The notes under the pieces were generated by a model, which saw nothing but the letters and a program-made list of their open reading frames with translations, was not told the DNA's origin and did no database searches. The position numbers and the translations under genes were made by a program. Positions 27,674 through 35,774 of a DNA stretch of 64,000 nucleotides are shown piece after piece. Numbering within the stretch: position 1 is the stretch's first letter; each line of letters opens with the position of its first letter. Source of the stretch: Desulfopila sp. IMCC35008 (GTDB lineage: Bacteria; Desulfobacterota; Desulfobulbia; Desulfobulbales; Desulfocapsaceae); NCBI RefSeq assembly GCF_010646885.2, contig NZ_CP050700.1, positions 2,878,501 to 2,942,500 on the forward strand. Direction: 5' to 3'.

Positions 27674-28147
27674 ATGGCCGAAGCTACAAAATACAAAGAA
27701 GTGGCAAAATTTTTTGAGGATTTCGAAATCGGGGAAACCCGGACGACGGCTGGCAGGACAATTACCGAAGCTGATATCATCATGCATGCCATGCATTCCG
27801 GTGACTGGATGCCTCATCATACGGACGCGGAGTGGTGCAAGACCCAGCCTTTCAAAGAGCCGATCGCGCACGGCAACGCGACCTTCAGCATCAGCACCGG
27901 GCTGGCCCTTCAGGGCGAACCGCTGAACCCGCACGGCATGTCCTACGGTTACAATAAGATCCGCTACCCGAACAATGTCTTCGCAGGGGATACGATCACC
28001 GTCGAAGTAAAGGTAACACACAAAGAGGATCATCCCAAAACGCCGACCCATGGGCTCATAACGGAAGCGAAAACCACATACAATCAAAAAGGCGAAGTTG
28101 TCTGTTACGCCGAGCATGTGCTTTTTGTGGAAAAGCGCAACCCTTAA
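27674..28147 (+). CDS. MaoC-family (R)-specific enoyl-CoA hydratase, copy B
   Basis: 157-residue hotdog-fold protein, a tandem paralogue of the gene before it: KFFEDFEIGETRTTAGRTIT, HSGDWMPHHTD and IAHGNATFSISTGLAL line up position by position with copy A, as does YGYNKIRYPNNVFAGDTITV. Both keep the aspartate-histidine pair. The intervening 113 bases carry a good AAAGGAG ribosome site. The pair arose by duplication but has diverged enough to suggest distinct roles. Confidence 0.85.
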   Translation: MAEATKYKEVAKFFEDFEIGETRTTAGRTITEADIIMHAMHSGDWMPHHTDAEWCKTQPFKEPIAHGNATFSISTGLALQGEPLNPHGMSYGYNKIRYPNNVFAGDTITVEVKVTHKEDHPKTPTHGLITEAKTTYNQKGEVVCYAEHVLFVEKRNP

Positions 28148-28187
28148 CAAAAATGCACACCAGGGAAGCGAGTAGATACAAGTTTTA

Positions 28188-29780
28188 ATGAATACTACAA
28201 ATAAAGAATCCTATACCGCAAAACTACGCGCGTTTCACGGAATGGACGTAACCTGGCTGCTCGACCAGTGGGTCGAGCGCCAGCCTGACAAAACCTTCGT
28301 GGTCTGGGTGCCTTTCGAGGGCGAAGAACGCCGGTGGAGTTATGCTGAACTCGCGTCTGATGCAAAGCGTTTTGCCGCCGGTTTGCATGCACGTGGAGTT
28401 GGCCTTGGCGATTTCGTTCTCATACACCTCGACAATTCCCCGGAATTCCTGACAGCCTGGTTTGGCTGTGCCTATCTTGGCGCAGTTCCCGTGACGACCA
28501 ACACCCGTTCGGTACCCGAGAATGTCAAGTATTTTGCCGAAGTGATGAAACCCCTCTGTGCCATCACGCAATCATCCTTTGCAAAGATGGTACGCGATGC
28601 CTGCGGCGAGGCAACGAATATGGTTGTCGCCGGCGATCCGACCACGGATGGCGATACTGAAGCACTCAGGGCTGAACCCTTTGCAGCGGTCTTTACCGAT
28701 GCCCCTCTCCCGTCACTGCCTCGGGACCCAGAGCGGAACTTTGCGGTCCAATTTACATCCGGCACCACATCCCGCCCTAAGCCCACGGTCTGGACGAATG
28801 CCAATGCCCTGTGGGGAGGCAAAACTATGTCAATGAATTTGCGTCTGCGGCGTGAGGATGTCACTTTGATCTACATGCCGCTGTTCCATGCCAATGCACA
28901 GATCTCCCTGCTCACCGCATTGTGGTCGGGAGGAACCGTTGTCGTGCACCCGAAGTTCTCGGCGTCGCGGTTATGGGGTGCGTGTGCCGCCCACGGGGTC
29001 ACTTGGGTGTCGATGATCCCCTTTGCTTTCAAGGCGTTGAAAGGGCGCCCCGTGCCGGATCATAAGGTTCGCGTGCTGATGGGACTGGAGCGTCTGCCGG
29101 ATGCCGAGAAGGAGTTCGGTGTCCAGACTATGGCGCTCTGGGGGATGACAGAGACGCTGTCGTCCTGCATCGTTACAGATGCTGATAATCCCGGGCCCGC
29201 CGGCACGATGGGGCGACCGTCGCCTTTCTATGGGGTCGAGGTCCGCAAGCAGGATGGAACCCAGGCTGGACCTGGCGAGGAGGGGCTACTGTTCATCCGT
29301 GGAGAGAGAGGTATTTCGCTTTTTAAGGAATACTATCAGAACGCCGAGGCGACCGAAGGGGCATTTGATGCGAGCGGCGCACTCGATACCGGAGATGTTG
29401 TCCGTATTGATGAGGACGGCTGGATGTTTTACGTGACCCGCGACAAGGACATGCTCCGTGTCGGCGGGGAAAATGTGGCAGCCCTGGAGATTGAAACCGC
29501 AATCGGCGAAACCGGGCTGGTAATGGAATGCGCGGTGGTGGCGCAGAAACACTATATGCTGGGCGATGTACCCGCCGCGTTCGTGACCCTTAGTGACGCC
29601 GGCAGAGAGCTTACGGAAGAGGAATTGAGTAGCCGGATTATCGCGCATTGCCGTGAGCAACTTGCCGACTTCAAGGTGCCAAGATCAGTGCACATTATCG
29701 ACGAATTCCCCCGTTCAACGCTTGATCGAATTGCAAAGAATCAATTGAGAGAGCGACTACCCTCGATTGAATCTGAATAG
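28188..29780 (+). CDS. Acyl-CoA synthetase (AMP-forming, CaiC-like)
   Basis: 530-residue adenylate-forming ligase that activates a carboxylic acid to its CoA thioester. ATP loop FTSGTTSRPKPT at about 189-200, the WGMTETLS core motif, DTGDVVRIDEDGWMFY hinge region and the catalytic lysine in RSTLDRIAKNQLRE near the end are all present. It is closer to the crotonobetaine/carnitine and short-to-medium acyl ligases than to fatty-acid FadD by its overall pattern, but the substrate is not defined. It follows the MaoC pair by 40 bases. Confidence 0.87.
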   Translation: MNTTNKESYTAKLRAFHGMDVTWLLDQWVERQPDKTFVVWVPFEGEERRWSYAELASDAKRFAAGLHARGVGLGDFVLIHLDNSPEFLTAWFGCAYLGAVPVTTNTRSVPENVKYFAEVMKPLCAITQSSFAKMVRDACGEATNMVVAGDPTTDGDTEALRAEPFAAVFTDAPLPSLPRDPERNFAVQFTSGTTSRPKPTVWTNANALWGGKTMSMNLRLRREDVTLIYMPLFHANAQISLLTALWSGGTVVVHPKFSASRLWGACAAHGVTWVSMIPFAFKALKGRPVPDHKVRVLMGLERLPDAEKEFGVQTMALWGMTETLSSCIVTDADNPGPAGTMGRPSPFYGVEVRKQDGTQAGPGEEGLLFIRGERGISLFKEYYQNAEATEGAFDASGALDTGDVVRIDEDGWMFYVTRDKDMLRVGGENVAALEIETAIGETGLVMECAVVAQKHYMLGDVPAAFVTLSDAGRELTEEELSSRIIAHCREQLADFKVPRSVHIIDEFPRSTLDRIAKNQLRERLPSIESE

Positions 29781-29842
29781 CCCAATTTGGTAATAAAAGC
29801 CGAAAACTATTCATCGTTATCATTAAGTAAGGAGTTTCTGTC

Positions 29843-30475
29843 ATGGGTTGGCTTGAAATATTTGTTCTTCTGTTGGCGACTACAAATGGAATGAAGGCCG
29901 CGATTGTCAGTTTGGCTATGACCAAGAATGCTGATGCCGCCTTAAAACGTGCCATCGCCTTTCGGACGGTAACGATCTCGACAGTGGTTTGCCTCTTATT
30001 TGCGCTGGCCGGGGCCGCTATTCTGTCGGGTTTGAAGATCAGTGTCGAAGCCTTGTTGCTCGCCGGCGGCGCCATCTTGTTCGTGTTTGCACTCAACATG
30101 GTCATCGCAGAAGAGAAAGAGACATCCGCGGACGAACCGCCACCTGTGCCATCATTAGATATTGCTGCCTTCCCGCTGGCGGTGCCGCTGATGGCCTCGC
30201 CACAAGGCCTTGTCGCCATTGTGGCCATTGAGGCGACTCTCCATCAGGGTGTGACGATGGCTGCGATCTACGAGGTCGGGATACTCGTCGGGATCATACT
30301 GATAATCATGGCCCTTAACCTCGGAATTCTGTTGGGGGCAGAACGCATCTTTGCAAAGATTTCGCCAGCTTTTCTCAAGGTTGTAATGCGCATTGTTGGC
30401 TTGCTGCTCTGTGCACTGGCAGTGCAGTTAATGATTACGGGATTTGACGGCCTGGGGTTGATTCCGAACCCTTAG
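29843..30475 (+). CDS. MarC-family integral membrane protein
   Basis: 210-residue inner-membrane protein with about six hydrophobic helices. The middle segment AFPLAVPLMASPQGLVAIVA matches the paired motif of the MarC/UPF0056 family, which has no established transport substrate. The N-terminus (IFVLLLATTNGMKAAIVSLA) replaces the more usual NPxG motif with TTNGMK. Its place inside a CoA-metabolism cluster, with a good AAGGAG ribosome site, suggests a role in moving the substrate or product; this is inference. Confidence 0.72.
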   Translation: MGWLEIFVLLLATTNGMKAAIVSLAMTKNADAALKRAIAFRTVTISTVVCLLFALAGAAILSGLKISVEALLLAGGAILFVFALNMVIAEEKETSADEPPPVPSLDIAAFPLAVPLMASPQGLVAIVAIEATLHQGVTMAAIYEVGILVGIILIIMALNLGILLGAERIFAKISPAFLKVVMRIVGLLLCALAVQLMITGFDGLGLIPNP

Positions 30476-30542
30476 GTTGAACACTATATCTAGCTAAAAT
30501 AGCTTATGAAATAATACTCTGCTCAATACAGGAGAAGTCAGA

Positions 30543-31319
30543 ATGACCGATTACAAATTTATGAAAACCGAGCGTAAGGGAAACGTTGGAATTGTCACTT
30601 TCAATCGTCCTGAGGCAATGAATGCGCTGAACGAGCAGGTGGAAATGGAAGTCACCAATGCCTTGATGGAATTTGACGCCGACGACAGCATTGGTTGCAT
30701 GATACTTGCGGGGGGCGACAAGGCTTTCTGTGCTGGCGCCGACCTCAAGTGGATTGCTTCGCAGGATTTCGAGAGTTCCTATCGCACAGACCTGGCCGCC
30801 TACATGGACAAGGTTGCTGAATTGCGCAAGCCTGTTATCGCCGCGGTGAGAGGCTATGCGTTTGGAGGCGGCACCGAAATATCGCTGATGTGCGATATCA
30901 TCATTGCCGATGCAACGACGAAGTTTGGGCTGACCGAGGTGACCCTGGGGGTTATCCCCGGCGGTGGCGGCCCTGCCCGATTATCGAGCGCCGTGGGCAA
31001 GGCCAAAGCGATGTACTACGTGCTGACCGGAAAACCGTTTGGTGCTGAAGAAGCTGAGCGGATCGGTATGATCACCAAGGCCGTCGAAGACGGTAAACAT
31101 CTGGATGAAGCGATGAAGATTGCAACTGTAATTGCGAACAATCCGCGACTAGCTGTGCTTGCGGGCAAGGAATCGGTGAACCAGCAGGCTGAAACACCGT
31201 TGATACCCGGATTAAAACACGCACGCCGTCTGTTTCACGGACTTTTCAGTACACCGGATCAGAAAGAAGGTATGACCGCCTTTGCTGAAAAACGTAAACC
31301 GAACTACACGAAATACTAG
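30543..31319 (+). CDS. Enoyl-CoA hydratase/isomerase (crotonase family), copy 1
   Basis: 258-residue crotonase-fold enzyme. The oxyanion-hole motifs CAGADLKWI and AVRGYAFGGGTEISLMCD are intact; a glutamate sits in LTEVTLGVIPGGGGPARL where hydratases carry a catalytic acid. The C-terminal ESVNQQAETPLIPGLKHARR and the ending FAEKRKPNYTKY are typical. Likely hydration or isomerisation of an enoyl-CoA made by the neighbouring ligase. Ribosome site CAGGAGAAG upstream. Confidence 0.88.
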   Translation: MTDYKFMKTERKGNVGIVTFNRPEAMNALNEQVEMEVTNALMEFDADDSIGCMILAGGDKAFCAGADLKWIASQDFESSYRTDLAAYMDKVAELRKPVIAAVRGYAFGGGTEISLMCDIIIADATTKFGLTEVTLGVIPGGGGPARLSSAVGKAKAMYYVLTGKPFGAEEAERIGMITKAVEDGKHLDEAMKIATVIANNPRLAVLAGKESVNQQAETPLIPGLKHARRLFHGLFSTPDQKEGMTAFAEKRKPNYTKY

Positions 31320-31433
31320 GTGAATGATGTCCTGATTGCCGGCAAGGGCCCGGGTTGCTGCAGTTTCTGAAACTTCACGTTGCCCTGGTGATGTACTGAA
31401 AGAAAGGTTTTAACTCAAGAGGTGGAGTCAATA

Positions 31434-32765
31434 ATGAATATTAAATTCAACCTGATCAATAGGGCGTACAAGCCACTTTTGCTGGTCTTTATTTTGTTAA
31501 CTGCCATGCCGGTTGTCGCGAAAGAACCGACGCCTTTAATTGAGTTTATAGACGGATTCCCGATGGAACTCGAAAAAGAGACGCGCAATGCAGGTTACAA
31601 TGAACTGTTCAGCGGCGGCGACGTTTCCGCCTATTTTAACGTGCGCGTGTCCGAGTTCCTGCCGACAGCCATCCTCCCTTCGCACCAGCCCGTAATGCCG
31701 CTGGGAACCCGGCAGATGCCGAAAATCGGCTCGGTGAAAGCCAAGATGATGGAAGTCAGCAAGTTGGATGGGCCGTTAACCCTGGATGAGTTCCTTGAGC
31801 AAGCCGATTTTGCCCAAGCGTTTCTTGTAGTTCACAAGGGTGACATCGTCTACGAGAAGTATCCACGGTTACGCCCCGAAGATCACCATCTTTGGATGTC
31901 CTGTGCCAAACCCATGGCCAGCCTCGTTATCGATCAATTGGTCAGCGAAGGAAAGATCGACGAGAACGCGCCAATCACGAAGTATATTACCGATTTCAAG
32001 GGCACCGACTGGGACGGGGTCACAACACGTGATGTCATGGATATGGCCAGTGGCATGGATCTCGAGGACACCACCGAATCCCGCTTCGACCCCGACAACA
32101 TCGCGCGTCGGGTGTATGAATCCGAATTCGGCTTCAAGAATGAAACCAGGGGTGTTGAGTTGCTGCGGGATGTGCTCAGAAGCACGCCCAAAAAGGACGA
32201 ACCTGGTCTGGCATTCGAGTATGCCTCGGGGCTTACGCAGATGCTGGTGCTCCTCGCCGAGGCTGTTGAGGGCGATCGCTGGGCGCAAATCTTTGACCGC
32301 CGTGTCTGGTCGAAGGTCGGCGCGGAGGGCGTGTTGCAAATACACCTGACGCCTGATGGTATCGCGGCAGCACATGGCTTGGTTTCGAGTGACCTGAGGG
32401 ACTTTGCCCGCTTTGGTATGCTGTATACACCGAGCTGGAAAGAAATCGCCGTAGAACAGGTCGTGACTGACGAGATCCTCGATCGCATTCACAAAAAGGT
32501 GCGAACTCACGAATTCATCATGGCCGGGTTTGACGGTCCTGTGTTTGCCAACCGTGTTGGCGTGGATGACTTTATCGCCAACAGCCGCCAGTGGGATCTT
32601 GTATGGCCAGATGGAGACTTGATGAAGTTTGGCCTGATGGGACAGGGCCTTTACGTGTCACCGGCGCGGGATCTTGTGATTGTTTACTTTAACGTCAACA
32701 ATGAGGATCTCTCCGCTCATCGCTTCGCGCGTCCGATAGCAACCTCGGGCTTGTTCGACAAATAG
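31434..32765 (+). CDS. Exported serine hydrolase of the beta-lactamase (class C-like) family
   Basis: 443-residue enzyme with a signal peptide ending VVAKE, so periplasmic. The nucleophile motif SxxK is SCAK at residues 156-159 (HLWMSCAKPMASL). The second motif, normally YxN, reads YAS (FEYASGLTQML), so the third residue is changed. The HGLVSS and DLVIVYFNVN segments fit the third region. Members of this family include 6-aminohexanoate-dimer hydrolase, esterases and D-amino-peptidases rather than true beta-lactamases. ATG 31434 follows AGGTGGAGT; the frame opens four codons earlier. It is embedded in the CoA cluster, so it may release an acid for activation. Confidence 0.85.
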   Translation: MNIKFNLINRAYKPLLLVFILLTAMPVVAKEPTPLIEFIDGFPMELEKETRNAGYNELFSGGDVSAYFNVRVSEFLPTAILPSHQPVMPLGTRQMPKIGSVKAKMMEVSKLDGPLTLDEFLEQADFAQAFLVVHKGDIVYEKYPRLRPEDHHLWMSCAKPMASLVIDQLVSEGKIDENAPITKYITDFKGTDWDGVTTRDVMDMASGMDLEDTTESRFDPDNIARRVYESEFGFKNETRGVELLRDVLRSTPKKDEPGLAFEYASGLTQMLVLLAEAVEGDRWAQIFDRRVWSKVGAEGVLQIHLTPDGIAAAHGLVSSDLRDFARFGMLYTPSWKEIAVEQVVTDEILDRIHKKVRTHEFIMAGFDGPVFANRVGVDDFIANSRQWDLVWPDGDLMKFGLMGQGLYVSPARDLVIVYFNVNNEDLSAHRFARPIATSGLFDK

Positions 32766-32803
32766 ATTCTTAATTCTATGAAAAGCAACCAGGAGATGAA
32801 ATT

Positions 32804-33559
32804 ATGAAAAAAGTTATCGTTGAAAAATCAGGTGGCATCGTCCACGTCAAGATCAATCGTCCGGATGTTCTGAATGCCTGTGATGGTGAGACGTATAACG
32901 CGATCGCTGATGCGTGGGAAGAGCTTGAAAATGATCCCGATCTCAGGGTGGGAATCGTCTCCGGCGAGGGTCGCGCCTTTTGTGTCGGAACAGATATCAA
33001 ATGGGTCAAGTCTCCAGACGCAGACGATTTCGTTGATCGCCTTTATCCACGAATGTTGACCCTGACCAAGCCCGTCATCGCGGCTATCCATGGTCACTGC
33101 AATGGTGGCGGCTTGGAACAGGCATTGGCCTGCGATATTCGTGTTTGTACGGAAGATGCCCATTTCGGTTCCGGCGAGGTCCGGCTCGGCTGGATACCGG
33201 GCGGCTACGGAACCCAGCGGCTGCCCCGTGTGATCCCGTTGGGGACAGCGCTTGAGTTACTTTACACAGGCGGCCGTATTAACGCGCAAGACGCCTACCG
33301 TCTGGGGTTGGTCAATTATCTGGTTCCGGAGGATCAGTTGATGGACAAGTGCACTCAAATCGCCAGTGAAATCCTCAAGAGCGCGCCCCTGGCCGTGCAG
33401 AAGATGAAGATCGCGGTGATGCAGGGGCTGGATATGCCACTGCCCCAGGCCGTCAGGCTTGAAAAAGAGTGCTTTGATTTTCTCATGCGGACCGAAGATT
33501 CAAAAGAAGGTGCCCTCGCCTTTGCTGAAAAGCGGGCGCCAAACTGGAAGGCGAAATAG
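32804..33559 (+). CDS. Enoyl-CoA hydratase/isomerase (crotonase family), copy 2
   Basis: 251-residue crotonase-fold enzyme, second in the cluster. The oxyanion-hole residues lie in FCVGTDIKWV and AIHGHCNGGGLEQALACD; FGSGEVRLGWIPGGYGTQRL carries the position of the catalytic acid. It is clearly homologous to copy 1 (same KWV/KWI, same C-terminal GALAFAEKRAPNWKAK) but far from identical. Copy 2 has CVG where copy 1 has CAG. Two crotonases fit either successive hydration steps or a hydratase-isomerase pair. Confidence 0.87.
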   Translation: MKKVIVEKSGGIVHVKINRPDVLNACDGETYNAIADAWEELENDPDLRVGIVSGEGRAFCVGTDIKWVKSPDADDFVDRLYPRMLTLTKPVIAAIHGHCNGGGLEQALACDIRVCTEDAHFGSGEVRLGWIPGGYGTQRLPRVIPLGTALELLYTGGRINAQDAYRLGLVNYLVPEDQLMDKCTQIASEILKSAPLAVQKMKIAVMQGLDMPLPQAVRLEKECFDFLMRTEDSKEGALAFAEKRAPNWKAK

Positions 33560-33594
33560 TCATTGGTCTTCCACTGGAAGCAACGGCACAGCAA

Positions 33595-34110
33595 ATGGTT
33601 GACGAAGCGAAAGTTGCTGAAATAATGAGTTGCCAGGTTAGGGTGTTTCCGAACGATGCCAATCATGTCGGCAACATGTTTGGTGGTCGCATCATGGAGA
33701 TCATGGACTCTTGCGCAGGCATAACGGCCGATCGCTTTGCCTCAGATGCCCACCATTGTGTGACGGCCACAGTCGAAACCGTTCAATTTCGTTTGCCCGT
33801 CCACGTTGGTGACATCCTGAAATTCGACAGCCAAGTGGTGTATGCGGGACGCACATCCATGGTCATTCGCGTGGATGCCTATCGGTATGCGCGAGGGCAG
33901 CAGGAGGAGGATCTCTGCACCAGTGCTCACCTCATCTTTGTGGCCATGGATGCAGAGAGTAAGTCGGTGCCCGTGCCCGAGTTGGCTGTGGCCTCTGGCA
34001 AGGCTCGGGACGCCTGGAAGATCGGTAAGGCAGTGCGCGGCGATCGCGCAGAAACACAAAATAATAGGTGCAATCTCCACATTGCTGGTACGCCTGCTGT
34101 TGACGACTGA
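33595..34110 (+). CDS. Hotdog-fold acyl-CoA thioesterase
   Basis: 171-residue cytoplasmic thioesterase of the YciA/ACOT family. The motif NHVGNMFGGRIMEIMDSCAG (about 23-42) and the strand TVETVQFRLPVHVGD are typical. It would release free acid or recycle CoA in the cluster. ATG 33595 lies 36 bases after the second crotonase. The C-terminal 30 residues (RAETQNNRCNLHIAGTPAVD) look unusual for the family and may be an unstructured extension. Confidence 0.84.
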   Translation: MVDEAKVAEIMSCQVRVFPNDANHVGNMFGGRIMEIMDSCAGITADRFASDAHHCVTATVETVQFRLPVHVGDILKFDSQVVYAGRTSMVIRVDAYRYARGQQEEDLCTSAHLIFVAMDAESKSVPVPELAVASGKARDAWKIGKAVRGDRAETQNNRCNLHIAGTPAVDD

Positions 34111-34299
34111 AACCTCGGCTGTGGCAGGCCAAATTGATACGACCCAGTGGCAAATCGCTAAGAGGAGAGATGTCAGATGCAATCATTGATGCTTTGGAAA
34201 GAATGGAGGCTGATACAGAGTTACGTCTCGGTATCAAAAAAAGTTAATGGATCAAAAAAACAACCGATAACGTCGTTCAGTATTGCAGGAAATCAGATC

Positions 34300-35592
34300 A
34301 TGGCAAAAAAGAATTTTTGGAGCATCTCGTTTTCAATATTGATGTTGCTCGCATTCGTTTTTGCGGCGGACGGCACTGCGGGCGCAGCGACCGTGTCCCC
34401 TTCTGTTGCTGAAACAGCCGCACTCAAAGGAAACCCACTGTCAGGCCCTGACTCCCCGAAGACACTGGAGAAGGACTTTCAAGAAGAAAAAGCGGACTTG
34501 TTTAATACGAACGTCCTTGAGAGGTGGGGGGCATGGAAGTCCGGTATCACAGAGAAAACGGGGTTTAGTTTCGGTGGTGATTACACCGCGGTCGGGTTTG
34601 CTGCCACTAGCAGTCCTGGTGACGACACGTCGGCCTCGGGGATTGCCCGAATTTATGGCGCTTGGGACTTGTTGAACCACGGCGCCAAGAACACCGGCAG
34701 CATTGTGTACAAGATCGAGCATCGGCATAAATACACAGATGTTCCGCCCCAGGCATTCGGTTTTGAGGTCGGCTATGCCGGAGCACCTGAACCGGTCTTC
34801 AATGACGATGGTTACCGAACGACCGAACTCAACTGGAAAGAGTATTTTTTTGAAGACCGAGCCGTTATCCGTCTCGGGTTCGTGGACGTCAAGACATATT
34901 TTGACGTATATGCACTGGCGAGTCCTTGGTCGGGTTTTCACAATCTTGCTTTTTCAACCGGTTCAAACACACAGGCCGTTCTTCCGGACGGTGCATTCGG
35001 TGCGATGATTGGTGGTTACTTGACAGACAATATTTATGCTGTTGCCGGTATAGCTGACGCAAGTGCGGACCCGACCAGCGTATTTGATGGATTCGATACG
35101 TTTTTTAACGATTTCGACACATTCAAGTCTTTTGATATTGGTATCACCAGCGGAGGCAAGAGTCTCTTCGTTGATAATGTCCATATTGCGTTCTGGCAGA
35201 TGGATGACAGTGAAGAAACGGGTGCGCAAGGTGGATGGGGAGTGAATGCGTCCGCATCCAAGCTCATAGGCGGCAAGTGGCTACCTTTCCTGCGTGGCGG
35301 TTGGGCCCACGAAGGTGGTGGTGCATATGAAGCCTCTGTCAGCGCCGGTTTCGGCTACATGAACAAGCCAGGGGGGAATCTTCTTGGCGTAGGCCTCAAC
35401 TGGGGACGACCCAACTCTGATACTTTTTCTGCAGATCTCGATGATCAATGGACAAGTGAGATTTTCTGCAGATTGCAGCTTACTGAAAATTTTCAAATAA
35501 CCCCGAGTGTTCAACTTTATGCTGACCCTGCTCTCAATCAGGACGAAGACTTTATTGCCCTGTTTGGTTTGCGTGCTCGCTTTCAATTTTGA
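34300..35592 (+). CDS. OprB-like carbohydrate-selective porin
   Basis: Outer-membrane beta-barrel, 430 residues from ATG 34300 (the frame opens at 34177). A signal peptide (ISFSILMLLAFVFAADGTAG) is followed by LERWGAWKSGITEKTGFSFG and alternating strands. The end is diagnostic: GVGLNWGRPNSDTF, then TENFQITPSVQLYADPALN and a final phenylalanine (ARFQF), as expected for barrel assembly. OprB porins take up sugars, but relatives admit other small molecules. Its position after the CoA cluster suggests it is the uptake route for the cluster's substrate. AGGAAAT precedes the chosen start. Confidence 0.82.
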   Translation: MAKKNFWSISFSILMLLAFVFAADGTAGAATVSPSVAETAALKGNPLSGPDSPKTLEKDFQEEKADLFNTNVLERWGAWKSGITEKTGFSFGGDYTAVGFAATSSPGDDTSASGIARIYGAWDLLNHGAKNTGSIVYKIEHRHKYTDVPPQAFGFEVGYAGAPEPVFNDDGYRTTELNWKEYFFEDRAVIRLGFVDVKTYFDVYALASPWSGFHNLAFSTGSNTQAVLPDGAFGAMIGGYLTDNIYAVAGIADASADPTSVFDGFDTFFNDFDTFKSFDIGITSGGKSLFVDNVHIAFWQMDDSEETGAQGGWGVNASASKLIGGKWLPFLRGGWAHEGGGAYEASVSAGFGYMNKPGGNLLGVGLNWGRPNSDTFSADLDDQWTSEIFCRLQLTENFQITPSVQLYADPALNQDEDFIALFGLRARFQF

Positions 35593-35774
35593 GGCAATGA
35601 TCGGATATCCTGTGGCGGCACTGCATGGGTCTCTTAAAAATGGTCATACTTCATGGGTGTGAGGGAAGCAGGAGCACGAAAGTGCTTGAGTACTTCTGTG
35701 ATCCTGCCCCTGTTGTTTCTTCGAAAAAAAATATTAAAAAACACCAGTTAACTGGGAAGATGGAGTTTATTATT

